Source of the DNA: JAJZAM01 sp027391075
GTDB taxonomy: Bacteria > Actinomycetota > Acidimicrobiia > Acidimicrobiales > Palsa-688
Direction of reading: 5' to 3'
Length of the DNA stretch: 64,000 nucleotides
NCBI GenBank assembly: GCA_027391075.1
Contig: DAHYHI010000071.1
Span: 124,001 to 188,000, forward strand
Below the pieces are notes generated by a model, which saw only the letters and a program-made list of their open reading frames with translations, was not told the origin of the DNA and ran no database searches. Of the stretch, positions 34,695 to 43,261 are shown piece by piece. A program made the position numbers and the translations under genes. Positions within the stretch are counted from its first letter, which is position 1. Each line of letters starts with the position of its first letter.

Positions 34695-35649
34695 CGCCGG
34701 GCAGACGCGCGCCGACTAGACCCAAGCCGGCTTGGATTGCGTGACCTGCTCCTATCACGCACAGTCCGTCGAGGGTGGCGCCCTCCCCTATGTTCGCCCG
34801 GGGACCTACGATCGAACCGACGATACGGGCTTTGGGTCCGACCACGGCCCCGTCCATCACAACTGAGCTCTCCACCCAGGAGCCTTCACCGATCTCGACT
34901 CCGGCACCGACGACGCTGCGAATGACGCTGCCAGCTCCCGTCGCGGTCTGAGCGTAGGCGAGGTTCGCCCTCAAGTAGGCGTCAGGGGTGCCAGCGTCGA
35001 GCCATGCTGCGTCCGAACCCAAAGCGAACAGCCTTCCCGCTGCGGCCAACTCGGGGAAAGTCTCGCGCTCTATGGAGACTCTCCGGCCTGAAGGGACACG
35101 ATCGACGACGGACCGTTCGAGCACGTAGGTCCCCGCATTTATGTAGTTGGTGGGGGCCTCGCCCGGGGGCGGCTTCTCTATGAAAGCCTCGACCATCCCC
35201 GCGTCGTCGGTCGGCACGACCCCAAAGGCGGACGGGTCAGCGACAGGGGTGAGTGCTATCGTCGCCTCGGCACTTCGATCCCTGTGGAACGCCACCAGCG
35301 CGGTAAGGTCCAAGTCGGTGAGTACGTCACCGTTCACTACCACGAAGGTCTCGTCGAGGCCAGCCTCCACAGCAGCGAAGCGTATCGCCCCAGCGGTGTC
35401 GAGAGGCGAGGATTCGACAGCGTAGCGGAGGGTCACTCCACAGCTTTCGCCCGACGGGTAGGCCTCCGTAAAAGCGTCCGGCCGGTATCCCAGGGACAGG
35501 ACAGCCTCGGTTATCCCGTGCGAGCTGAGCCATTCGAGAACTCGCTCGATCATCGGCCGACCACCGACCGGCAGCATCTGCTTCGGGGCGCTTAAGGTCA
35601 GGGGACGCAGGCGGGTCCCCTCGCCACCGACGAGCACCACGGCTTTCAT
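34687..35649 (-). CDS. Sugar-1-phosphate nucleotidyltransferase (mannose-1-phosphate guanylyltransferase-like)
   Basis: 320 residues: an N-terminal nucleotidyltransferase fold with GGEGTRLRPLTLSAPKQMLPVGG, VVNGDVLTDLDL and FIEKP, then a short left-handed beta-helix of hexapeptides (IGEGSWVESSVVM onward). In mycobacteria the orthologous position beside fbiA-fbiB and wbbL holds the GDP-mannose-forming enzyme, which fits the phosphomannomutase upstream in this window; dTDP- or UDP-sugar formation cannot be excluded. Last gene of the rmlD-wbbL operon, 2 bp after the preceding stop. Confidence 0.8.
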   Translation of the reverse strand: MKAVVLVGGEGTRLRPLTLSAPKQMLPVGGRPMIERVLEWLSSHGITEAVLSLGYRPDAFTEAYPSGESCGVTLRYAVESSPLDTAGAIRFAAVEAGLDETFVVVNGDVLTDLDLTALVAFHRDRSAEATIALTPVADPSAFGVVPTDDAGMVEAFIEKPPPGEAPTNYINAGTYVLERSVVDRVPSGRRVSIERETFPELAAAGRLFALGSDAAWLDAGTPDAYLRANLAYAQTATGAGSVIRSVVGAGVEIGEGSWVESSVVMDGAVVGPKARIVGSIVGPRANIGEGATLDGLCVIGAGHAIQAGLGLVGARLPGVT

Positions 35650-35651
35650 CG

Positions 35652-36488
35652 TCAGCCCTTGGGGGCCGTCGTGGACGTCGACCCTTTCAACGTCGTCGAG
35701 GGCGAGTTCGTGGCGGAAGGCTTGGGCGCTGTCGTCGCAGCGGACTTTGCCGCTGGGACGGTCGTAGCGGACGCTGACGGGACGGTGCTAGCCGTACCGG
35801 TCGAAGACGAAGCCGCCTGGAGGGCGCTGAGAGCTTTGCCCACCGAGGCGGGAGGCGCAGGGATCGACGAAGCATCGCCCGACGGCACGAAGGCGATCGT
35901 TATGAGGTCACCGTTTACGAAAGGAACTTGAGTAGGGTCGAGCTTGGGAAGCTGGTTCTTGGCACCGTTGTAAATCTCCCCGACTGTATCGCCGACGTAG
36001 GCGAACTGTTTCACGTACACGTGTCCGGGTTGCCCCTCGCAAGTGTTGCCATCCAGATAGAGGTGGCCTCCTGGAAGCTGGAGCTCGGCGGCGTTGAGCT
36101 TCATGCCAACGGCGGAGGCGAACTTATCCAAAGTGGCGTTCTTGCCGGCGACAGCCTTTACTTTGGGGGCAACCGTGATGATCCCAGTCTGGGTGGTGGT
36201 AATGCCCTGCGGGTCGGCGGCCGGGACTTTGATGTCGGGCAGAAACTTGCCGCAAGCGTATACGGCATAGCCTTCGTACCAAGTGGTGCCCACCGTAGGA
36301 GCAGTGCCGCCCGCGTTGTTGATCTGCGCGATCAGTCGGTTGCGGCTGGTAACAGTGCCTGCGAGGCCGAGCACCACGATGACAGCGATGACCGCGAAGT
36401 ACCCCCATGGGGTCCGACGACGCCTACCCTTCCCGCTGCCGATCCCGGCTGCGCGAGCTACTTTCTTACTAGACGAAGCCTTGCCCAT
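35652..36488 (-). CDS. Membrane-anchored protein with Ser/Thr/Ala-rich tail, function unknown
   Basis: 278 residues: a Lys/Arg-rich cytoplasmic start, one hydrophobic helix at about 29-47 (GYFAVIAVIVVLGLAGTV), and an outer domain of about 150 residues with ACGKFLPDIKVP and HLYLDGNTCEGQPGHVYVKQF (two cysteines that may pair). A low-complexity tail rich in Thr, Ser, Ala and Pro probably spans the wall. It sits between wbbL and the nucleotidyltransferase, so an envelope role is likely, but no family is firmly recognised. Confidence 0.6.
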   Translation of the reverse strand: MGKASSSKKVARAAGIGSGKGRRRRTPWGYFAVIAVIVVLGLAGTVTSRNRLIAQINNAGGTAPTVGTTWYEGYAVYACGKFLPDIKVPAADPQGITTTQTGIITVAPKVKAVAGKNATLDKFASAVGMKLNAAELQLPGGHLYLDGNTCEGQPGHVYVKQFAYVGDTVGEIYNGAKNQLPKLDPTQVPFVNGDLITIAFVPSGDASSIPAPPASVGKALSALQAASSSTGTASTVPSASATTVPAAKSAATTAPKPSATNSPSTTLKGSTSTTAPKG

Positions 36489-36501
36489 GTCGGCGGTCAG
36501 G

Positions 36502-37458
36502 TTAGCCGGTCGAGCGGCCTTCTCCCAGCCAACCCCTCTTCACGCCAGAGACGAACCTCGCAGCGACCGACACCGCAGCCCGGACCGCAAGTCCCAATAG
36601 CAGTGCTGCCCGGCCGACACCGGCCAGGTCGCCGGTTCGCCGCCGGGAGAAGATCCACATCGACTTGTGATGAGCCACGATCATCTTGTAAGGATGAAGG
36701 TCGGCTGCAACCCCTTGAGCGTGCTTCACGACCGCCGACGGCTCGTAGGCCACCTGCCATCCAGCCTCCCCGAGACGCCAGCACAGGTCCACGTCCTCCA
36801 TGTACATGAAGTAGGCCGGGTCGAATCCGCCGATCGTCTCCCACGCCTCCCTGCGAGCCAAAAAACATGCTCCTGACACCCAGTCGACCAGGGCCGCCTC
36901 CGAGTGATCCCAGTCTACGAGGCGGTAGCGCCGGGTGAAGGGATTCCCGGGAAAGAAAAGTCCCAGCACTGCATGTCCGACAGCGTCGAGCATCGACGGG
37001 AACGCCCGCGCCGAAGGGTATAGCGTCCCGTCTGAGTTCAACAGCTTCGGGCCGACCATCCCAACGGCTGGGTTCTCGTCGAGAGTCGAGCGCAAGGCCG
37101 CAAGCGCTCCAGGCCGCAGCTCGATGTCCGGGTTGCACACGAGGAGCATCGGGCACCTCGACAGCTCTGGGCGGGCCGCACCGAGGTTCGCCGCGCGTCC
37201 GTACCCGACATTCGCTCCCGACGGCAGCCAGATAGCCCCTGCCGTTTCGGCCACTTCCGCCGAGTCGTCGCTCGATCCGTTGTCCACGACGACCAGCCTG
37301 GCCACGCCCTCCTCGCGAAGGGAACTCAGGCAACGGCGGAGATGACCGGCCGTGTTGAAATTAACCACTACGGCCGCTATGTCCACCATATCCTCGGTCG
37401 CTTTCGGAGCCAGCAACGACGACTGCCGTGGCGGGGGCTGTAGAGACGGCGCGTTCAC
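36502..37458 (-). CDS. wbbL: GT2 rhamnosyltransferase (WbbL-like)
   Basis: 318-residue GT2 protein. DIAAVVVNFNTAGHLRRCLSSL opens the fold, VVDNGSSDDS binds the nucleotide, LVCNPDIELRPG supplies the DxD-like site, and GACFLARREAWETIGGFDPAYFMYMEDVDLCWRL is the diagnostic WbbL block. In mycobacteria WbbL adds L-rhamnose to decaprenyl-PP-GlcNAc, the arabinogalactan linker; here it implies a rhamnose-containing wall polymer. GTG 37458 overlaps the rmlD stop, fitting donor synthesis and transfer from one operon. Confidence 0.85.
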   Translation of the reverse strand: MNAPSLQPPPRQSSLLAPKATEDMVDIAAVVVNFNTAGHLRRCLSSLREEGVARLVVVDNGSSDDSAEVAETAGAIWLPSGANVGYGRAANLGAARPELSRCPMLLVCNPDIELRPGALAALRSTLDENPAVGMVGPKLLNSDGTLYPSARAFPSMLDAVGHAVLGLFFPGNPFTRRYRLVDWDHSEAALVDWVSGACFLARREAWETIGGFDPAYFMYMEDVDLCWRLGEAGWQVAYEPSAVVKHAQGVAADLHPYKMIVAHHKSMWIFSRRRTGDLAGVGRAALLLGLAVRAAVSVAARFVSGVKRGWLGEGRSTG

Positions 37459-38321
37459 GCCAGCAACTCTTTGACCGCCCTGTTCAGGGGTTCGTGGTAG
37501 TCGTCGAGCAGACCCCGCCCGGACAGGCGCAGCACCGCGTTGTCGAGCACCGAGTTCCTGGGTCTCGGTGCTGGCCTGGGCGGCTGCAGCTGCTCCGTAG
37601 TGATCGCTTGCACACGATCCTGATCGCCGCCGCTGGCGACGACCACGTCCCTTGCGAACTGATACCAGCTCGTCGCTCCCTGGTTGGTCACGTGCGCGAT
37701 CCCCGGAGCGCGATCCCTACCCAGTCTGAGCACCGCTACTGCAAGGTCTGAGGTGAAGGTGGGGCAGCCGAACTGGTCGTCGACGAAACGCAGCGGTCCG
37801 TCCCCCGCAGCGAGGCGCAGAATCGTCTTTACCATGTTGCTCCCGAAGGCACCGCAGACCCACGAGGTACGCACCACCGACGCGCCCGGACAGACGGCGA
37901 GGACCTCCCGCTCGCCTGCAAGTTTGGAGGCACCGTACACCGACAGCGGGTTGGTCTGGTCCCATTCGTTGTAGGGACGCGACAGCGTCCCGTCGAAGAC
38001 GTAGTCAGTGGACAGCGCCACTAGATGGGCGCCGTAGCGCTGCGCTGCCTCGGCGACGTTCCGGCTCCCGAGGGCGTTGACCCGAAACGCCTTCCCCGGA
38101 TCCGCCTCGCAGGCGTCGACCGCCGTCCAAGCGGCCGCGTGGATTACGAGGCTCGGCCGGTACGCTTCGACCGCCGAGAGGACTGTCTCCCTGTCACCCA
38201 CGTCGAGCTGCCCGCTCGACGCTGCTATGAGTTCCAGGTCCGGCTGGCTCGAAGCGAGCCTGGAGATCTCGCAGCCGAGCTGGCCCCCTGCGCCGGTGAT
38301 GAGGACCTTCAATCCCACCAC
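37455..38321 (-). CDS. rmlD: dTDP-4-dehydrorhamnose reductase
   Basis: 288-residue SDR that makes the last step to dTDP-L-rhamnose. NADPH site VLITGAGGQLG, VIHAAAWTAVDACEADP, catalytic YGASK and DQFGCPTFTSDLA are all typical. The frame is open upstream to 38564, but that part is Arg-rich and unlike the family. Possible starts are GTG 38321, GTG 38318 and TTG 38312, all within four codons. First gene of the operon rmlD-wbbL-unknown-nucleotidyltransferase. Confidence 0.9.
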   Translation of the reverse strand: MVGLKVLITGAGGQLGCEISRLASSQPDLELIAASSGQLDVGDRETVLSAVEAYRPSLVIHAAAWTAVDACEADPGKAFRVNALGSRNVAEAAQRYGAHLVALSTDYVFDGTLSRPYNEWDQTNPLSVYGASKLAGEREVLAVCPGASVVRTSWVCGAFGSNMVKTILRLAAGDGPLRFVDDQFGCPTFTSDLAVAVLRLGRDRAPGIAHVTNQGATSWYQFARDVVVASGGDQDRVQAITTEQLQPPRPAPRPRNSVLDNAVLRLSGRGLLDDYHEPLNRAVKELLA

Positions 38322-38367
38322 CCACGCACCCCCGGCACGTCGTCGCACCTGCCGAGAATCCTCGACG

Positions 38368-39333
38368 TCATCGGACGCCTTTGAGCGGCTCCCACCACCA
38401 GCGGTTGTCCCGATACCAGGCAAACGTCGCGGCGAGGGCCTGATCGAGATCCGCCGACGGCTCCCAGCCGAGCTTGCGGACCTTGGTGGAGTCGACCGCG
38501 TAGCGCCGGTCGTGGCCGAGGCGGTCCTCCACGTAGCGGACCATGTCTTCTCCGGCACCAGCAAGAGCGAGGAGCCTGTCGGTCAGATCCCGGTTCGAGA
38601 GCTCGTTTCCGGCGCCGATGTTGTATATCTCCCCGGCTTCTCCCTTGCGCAGAACAAGGTCGATGGCTGAACAGTTGTCCTGGACGTGAAGCCAGTCACG
38701 TCGGTTCAGGCCATCGCCGTAAAGCGGAACTTTCCTCCCGTCGAGAAGGTTCGTGGCGAAGAGTGGGATCACCTTCTCGGGATACTGCCAGGGCCCGAAG
38801 TTGTTCGACGACCGGGTGACGATCACCGGGGTCTGGTAGGTGGAAAAGTACGACAGGGCTATCAGGTCGGAGCCGGCTTTCGACGCGCTGTAGGGAGATC
38901 GGGGGTCGAGAGGGTCGGTCTCGACGCTTTCCCCCTCCTCGACAGAGCCGTAGACCTCGTCGGTCGAAACGTGCACAACGCGAGACACCCCGAGAGTCCT
39001 ACACGCGTGCATGACTGCGTTCGTCCCGACGCAGTTGGTCACCACGAAATCCTCGGGGCCGGTAATCGACCTGTCGACGTGACTCTCCGCTGCGAAGTGG
39101 ACTACTGAGTCGTGGCCCTCCAGCACCGCTGTGAGAGCTTCGAGGTCGCAGATGTTCGCGTGAACGAAACGGTAACGGCCAGCGTAAAGCTCGTCGAGGC
39201 CGGCGAGGGTCGACTCGTTGCCAGCGTAGGTAAGAGCGTCATAGACAGTCACCGCGTCGTCAGTCGACTCCAATACGTGGCGCACGTAGTTGGAGCCGAT
39301 GAAACCGGCTCCTCCAGTGACGAGAATCTTCAT
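38368..39333 (-). CDS. rmlB: dTDP-glucose 4,6-dehydratase
   Basis: 321 residues, second step of dTDP-L-rhamnose synthesis. ILVTGGAGFIGSNYVRHVLE begins the NAD-binding domain; HFAAESHVDRSI, HVSTDEVYG, the catalytic YSASK and RSSNNFGPWQYPEK are diagnostic, as is RDWLHVQDNC. A TAACCT box lies eight bases before ATG 39333. The rmlC epimerase is not in this window. Confidence 0.95.
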   Translation of the reverse strand: MKILVTGGAGFIGSNYVRHVLESTDDAVTVYDALTYAGNESTLAGLDELYAGRYRFVHANICDLEALTAVLEGHDSVVHFAAESHVDRSITGPEDFVVTNCVGTNAVMHACRTLGVSRVVHVSTDEVYGSVEEGESVETDPLDPRSPYSASKAGSDLIALSYFSTYQTPVIVTRSSNNFGPWQYPEKVIPLFATNLLDGRKVPLYGDGLNRRDWLHVQDNCSAIDLVLRKGEAGEIYNIGAGNELSNRDLTDRLLALAGAGEDMVRYVEDRLGHDRRYAVDSTKVRKLGWEPSADLDQALAATFAWYRDNRWWWEPLKGVR

Positions 39334-39399
39334 GGCCGCCGAGGTTAGCCGGGACAGCCCAGCGTCGGGTCGGCGTCAAACTCATCGCCGATCCGTATC

Positions 39400-39432
39400 G
39401 CAGTTAGCTGCTGCTCTAATGGGGCTAACTGC
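39400..39432. promoter_or_regulatory. 9-bp inverted repeat between rmlA and rmlB
   Basis: GCAGTTAGC (39400-39408) and GCTAACTGC (39424-39432) lie just past the rmlA stop on the minus strand, 15 bp apart. There is no T-run, so it may be a processing or terminator-like hairpin, or an operator for rmlB. Confidence 0.4.
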
Positions 39433-39440
39433 CGCGTCGA

Positions 39441-40550
39441 CTACTTGAGGTCGACGCTGCAGTGGTCGCCGACCATGAGCCTGGTCGCACTTGGACGCTG
39501 AGCGGTCCTGGTCACGCTCACGTGATGCCCAAGTAGTGAATCCTCGATCCTTCCCGCCTCTACCACGCTGCAGTCGTCAAGGATGACAGCGTGCTCGACC
39601 TCGCTGCCAGTGATCGTGCAACGGCGGCCTATAGCGCTGAACGGCCCGATGAAGCTATCGGTTACTGTCGTGCCAGCGCCGATAACCGCCGGACCGCGCA
39701 CCCGGCTTCGGCGAAGTGTCGCCCCTTCCTCCAACACGACCCGACCCTCTATCTCGGATACGTCGTCTACCTGCCCGTCGATCTGGCGCTCAAGGGTCTC
39801 CAGTATCAGGCTGTTGGCCTCCAGCAGCGGAGTCAGTTTGCCGGTGTCGATCCACCAGCCGTCGAGAATCTCGGTGCGGACTCGCAGCCCCTGCCGGACT
39901 AACCCTCCGATCGCGTCGGTGATCTCCAGCTCCCCCCGAGCCGACGGCTCGATAGCCGACACGGCGTCGTGGATTCGCGAGTCGAAGAGGTAAACCCCAA
40001 CGAGAGCCAGGTTGCTGGCTGGGTTGGCTGGCTTCTCCACGAGGCGGACCACCGATCCGTCCGGGCCGAGCTCTGCGACCCCGAAGTGCTGCGGGTCGGG
40101 GACAGCCTTGAGGAGGATCTGCGCGCAAGGGGGCTCGGGGTGGCTGCCATCGAGAGTCTGGGCGCTCGCCCGCCGGCGGTCATCCTCGAAGCGCTCGACG
40201 AATTCCTCCAACGACTGCTGGAGGAGGTTGTCCCCCAGGTACATGACAAAGTCCTCGTCGCCAAGGAAATCCCGGGCGATTCGCACTGCATGGGCGAGCC
40301 CGAGGGGGGCCTCTTGTGGGATGTAAGTGACTTCCACATCCCACTCAGAGCCGTCCCCGACCGCCCCGCGGATCTCGTCGGCGGTGTCGCCGACGATGAT
40401 CCCCACCGACTTGATGCCCGCCGAGGCGATCGCTTCCAACCCGTAGAAGAGGATCGGCTTGTTAGCGACGGGTACCAGCTGCTTAGCCCGGGTGTGGGTT
40501 ATGGGTCGAAGCCGGGTTCCTGCTCCGCCGGCGAGGATCAGCGCCTTCAC
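39441..40550 (-). CDS. rmlA: Glucose-1-phosphate thymidylyltransferase, long form
   Basis: About 369 residues. The catalytic domain has LILAGGAGTRLRPITHTRAKQLVPVANKP, MYLGDNLL and VRLVEKPANP. A C-terminal left-handed beta-helix (VVLEEGATLRRSRV onward) makes it the long RmlA type rather than the 290-residue housekeeping form. It produces dTDP-glucose for RmlB. A TAGCGT box eight bases before GTG 40550 supports that start; GTG 40568 is six codons upstream. Confidence 0.88.
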   Translation of the reverse strand: MKALILAGGAGTRLRPITHTRAKQLVPVANKPILFYGLEAIASAGIKSVGIIVGDTADEIRGAVGDGSEWDVEVTYIPQEAPLGLAHAVRIARDFLGDEDFVMYLGDNLLQQSLEEFVERFEDDRRRASAQTLDGSHPEPPCAQILLKAVPDPQHFGVAELGPDGSVVRLVEKPANPASNLALVGVYLFDSRIHDAVSAIEPSARGELEITDAIGGLVRQGLRVRTEILDGWWIDTGKLTPLLEANSLILETLERQIDGQVDDVSEIEGRVVLEEGATLRRSRVRGPAVIGAGTTVTDSFIGPFSAIGRRCTITGSEVEHAVILDDCSVVEAGRIEDSLLGHHVSVTRTAQRPSATRLMVGDHCSVDLK

Positions 40551-40558
40551 GAGGGGTG

Positions 40559-40564
40559 ACGCTA
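40559..40564 (-). promoter_or_regulatory. -10 box for near-leaderless rmlA
   Basis: TAGCGT on the minus strand ends eight bases before GTG 40550. Confidence 0.4.
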
Positions 40565-40595
40565 CCACTGGCCATTCCTGCAGGCGGCCGAACTG

Positions 40596-41387
40596 CTAGC
40601 GAAGGTGAGTCACGTCCCCAACCGAAAGCACCGTTTCGCCGCCGTCCTCGCCACGAACGACGAGACGGCCGGCACGGTCCAAGCCGACCGCTACACCTAG
40701 CAGCCTTCGTTGCTGTCCGAGATCGACCTCCACGCGACGTCCGAGCGTGGCGCATGCGCCGGCGTAATCGGAAGCGATCCGATCCCAGTCCCCGAGACGG
40801 CCGTCCAAGTCGACCAGCCAGCAGGCGACCAGGTCGCTACGCGAAATCCTCCTCCCCGCCAGCTCGTCGAGAATCGCAGCTCCTGGGGGACCGCCGTGCA
40901 CGTTTAGGCCCATGCCCACAACCACGGCGCTCTGTCCGGGCGACTCCCGGGCAGAGCCGGTCGACGCCTCGGTGAGAATACCGGCGAGCTTAGCGGTTCC
41001 ATCCGCTGCGAGCAGGTCGTTGGGCCATTTTATGAGAGTCGGGACCCCGGCTACCTCGCCGCATGCGAACTGCGCTGACAGCGCAGCAGCGCCAGCCAAG
41101 AGGTGCCAGCGCTGCGGGTCGAGCCCCGCCGGCCTGAGAAGCAGCGACACGAGGAGCGCTTCGCCCGAGCTGGCCTCCCATCGCCTGTCGAGGCGTCCAC
41201 GACCGGCGGTTTGGAAGTCGGCTACGACCACGAGCCCGTCGCCTCCACCGCTCGCCGCTACCGACATGGCGTCCCTGTTAGTGGAGGCGGTCACCTCGAC
41301 ATAGCGCACGTCCCTGAACCGGAACCCTCCAGCTGCCCTGGTTCCTGCACGCTCCGTGATCCGTCGGACTAGCCCATTTTGGTTCAT
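40596..41387 (-). CDS. birA: Biotin-[acetyl-CoA-carboxylase] ligase
   Basis: 263 residues, group I BirA without an N-terminal DNA-binding domain. VTASTNRDAM, the adenylate loop GRGRLDRRWEASSG, the catalytic KWPNDLL and KLAGILTEAS are present, then a C-terminal SH3-like domain. It biotinylates the carrier domain of the divergently encoded carboxylase. ATG 41387 fits the family; the frame is open further upstream. A CATTCT box ends six bases before it. Confidence 0.93.
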   Translation of the reverse strand: MNQNGLVRRITERAGTRAAGGFRFRDVRYVEVTASTNRDAMSVAASGGGDGLVVVADFQTAGRGRLDRRWEASSGEALLVSLLLRPAGLDPQRWHLLAGAAALSAQFACGEVAGVPTLIKWPNDLLAADGTAKLAGILTEASTGSARESPGQSAVVVGMGLNVHGGPPGAAILDELAGRRISRSDLVACWLVDLDGRLGDWDRIASDYAGACATLGRRVEVDLGQQRRLLGVAVGLDRAGRLVVRGEDGGETVLSVGDVTHLR

Positions 41388-41392
41388 GCTGA

Positions 41393-41399
41393 CAGAATG
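41393..41399. promoter_or_regulatory. Shared back-to-back -10 region of birA and the carboxylase gene
   Basis: CATTCT on the minus strand (41394-41399) ends six bases before birA ATG 41387; on the plus strand CAGAAT (41393-41398) ends eight bases before GTG 41407. The two -10 boxes occupy the same bases, so the two promoters should compete. Confidence 0.45.
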
Positions 41400-41406
41400 C
41401 TTTCTC

Positions 41407-43200
41407 GTGCTCAACAAGGTGCTCATAGCCAACCGGGGAGAAATCGCAGTTCGGGTGATCAGGACCGCCCGAGAGCTCGGTGTTTCCACCGTAGCCGTCT
41501 ATTCGGAGCTCGATCGTGATTCCATGCACGTCCGAATGGCAGACGAGGCGTACGCCCTTGGAGGCCAAACAGCAGCGGAAAGCTACCTGGCAACCGACAA
41601 GATCCTCGACGTGCTCGCCCGTTCCGGAGCGGATGGTCTCCACCCCGGATACGGCTTCTTCTCCGAGAACGCCGATTTCGCCAGGGCGGTGTCGGACACG
41701 GGGGTGGCGTGGATAGGGCCGCCGCCCGAGGCGATCGAGGTGATGGGCGACAAGATCAGCTCTCGCCTCGCAGCCCAGCGCGCTCACGTAGCGGGCGTGC
41801 CGGGCACCACGGAGGTGCTGCACTCCGCTGACGAGGTGGTGGCTTTCGGTGAAACCCACGGGTGGCCGGTCGCTATCAAAGCGGCCTATGGAGGCGGCGG
41901 ACGTGGGATGAGAGTGGTGACGCGTGCCGAGGATGCTGCATCAGCTCTGGAGTCGGCTCAGCGAGAGGCGGAGAAGGCGTTCGGGCGCTCGGAAAGCTAC
42001 TTGGAGCGCTACCTGTCGTGGCCGCGCCACGTGGAGGTCCAGGTGTTTGCCGACACCCACGGCAACGCCGTATACCTAGGCACCAGGGACTGCTCAGCGC
42101 AGCGACGACACCAGAAGCTGATCGAGGAGGCCCCGGCTCCGGGCATCCCCGAAGAGACCCTCGAAGCGATGGGCGAAGCTGCCGTGAAAGTTGCCAAGGC
42201 CTGCGGTTACGTCAACGCCGGCACTGTAGAGTTCATATACCAAGACGGGGACTTCTTCTTCTTGGAGATGAACACACGACTCCAAGTCGAGCATCCCGCC
42301 ACGGAGCTCGTCTACGCCAGAGATCTCGTTGCGCTGCAACTGCGGGTTGCGTCAGGCGAACCGCTCGGCTTCACCCAGTCAGACGTCAAGCCGTCCGGTC
42401 ATGCCATCGAGGTGCGCCTTAACGCCGAGGATCCCGCCGAGGGGCGGTTCCTGCCGTCGCCTGGCACGATCACCCGTTTCGACCGGCCGGACGGTTTCGG
42501 GGTGCGCGTCGATGCCGGCTACAGCGCCGGCGACACGGTAAGTCAGTTCTACGACAACCTGATAGCCAAGCTCGTCGTCTGGGGAGTCGACCGAGAGGAC
42601 GCCCGAAGGCGGGCTTTGCGGGCTTTACGCGAGACCGTTATCGAAGGTCCAGCGACTACGATCCCGGCCGACATCGCCATCCTAGAACACGCCGACTTCG
42701 CCGCTGTTCGTCACTCGACGAACTGGGTTGAGACCGCCCTGGACTTGAGCGGCGTCACCTCGCTGGCGACACCGGGCGACCAGCAAGGAGACGGGTTGGT
42801 CAGGCGCGAAGTAGACGTCGAGGTCGACGGCAAACGCTTCGCCGTCAAGTTGTGGGTGCCCGAGGGTGACTCCGGCGGGGGAGCGCAAGCCGGCGGGGCG
42901 GGCAGGGGCTCGGCCAGTGGGGCGGGATCGCGCCAGAGCCGCCCCCGGCCGGGCGGAGCGGGTCACCACCATGCGGGTGGCGGGGGGAGCGGTCAGGTCA
43001 CCGTGCCCATGCAGGGGACGATCGTCAAGGTCCTAGTTTCGGTGGGTGACGAGGTCGAGGTCGGCCAGGCAGTGACGGTGCTCGAAGCGATGAAGATGGA
43101 GAACAACATCACCTCGGAGACCTCAGGCACAGTTACCGAGATCATGGTCGCCCCAGGAGACTCCGTAGGAGCCGGTGACGTGGTCGTGGTCATCGCCTGA
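41407..43200 (+). CDS. Acetyl/propionyl-CoA carboxylase alpha subunit (biotin carboxylase + BCCP)
   Basis: 597 residues. The biotin carboxylase part starts LNKVLIANRGEIAVRV and has the ATP-grasp loop AAYGGGGRGMRVV, DCSAQRRHQKLIEEAPAPG and MNTRLQVEHPATE. A Gly/His/Arg-rich hinge (about 485-535) leads to the biotinyl domain with EAMKMEN, whose Lys receives biotin. Beta subunits are not in the window. With a mutase-type gene 1.4 kb away, propionyl-CoA carboxylation is plausible; acetyl-CoA is equally possible. GTG 41407 was chosen over ATG 41386. Confidence 0.93.
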   Translation: MLNKVLIANRGEIAVRVIRTARELGVSTVAVYSELDRDSMHVRMADEAYALGGQTAAESYLATDKILDVLARSGADGLHPGYGFFSENADFARAVSDTGVAWIGPPPEAIEVMGDKISSRLAAQRAHVAGVPGTTEVLHSADEVVAFGETHGWPVAIKAAYGGGGRGMRVVTRAEDAASALESAQREAEKAFGRSESYLERYLSWPRHVEVQVFADTHGNAVYLGTRDCSAQRRHQKLIEEAPAPGIPEETLEAMGEAAVKVAKACGYVNAGTVEFIYQDGDFFFLEMNTRLQVEHPATELVYARDLVALQLRVASGEPLGFTQSDVKPSGHAIEVRLNAEDPAEGRFLPSPGTITRFDRPDGFGVRVDAGYSAGDTVSQFYDNLIAKLVVWGVDREDARRRALRALRETVIEGPATTIPADIAILEHADFAAVRHSTNWVETALDLSGVTSLATPGDQQGDGLVRREVDVEVDGKRFAVKLWVPEGDSGGGAQAGGAGRGSASGAGSRQSRPRPGGAGHHHAGGGGSGQVTVPMQGTIVKVLVSVGDEVEVGQAVTVLEAMKMENNITSETSGTVTEIMVAPGDSVGAGDVVVVIA

Positions 43201-43261
43201 TCGCCGGCCCCAGCAAGCGCAAGCGCCGGCCCCGACGTCGATTGAGGGCCCCGACGAAGCT

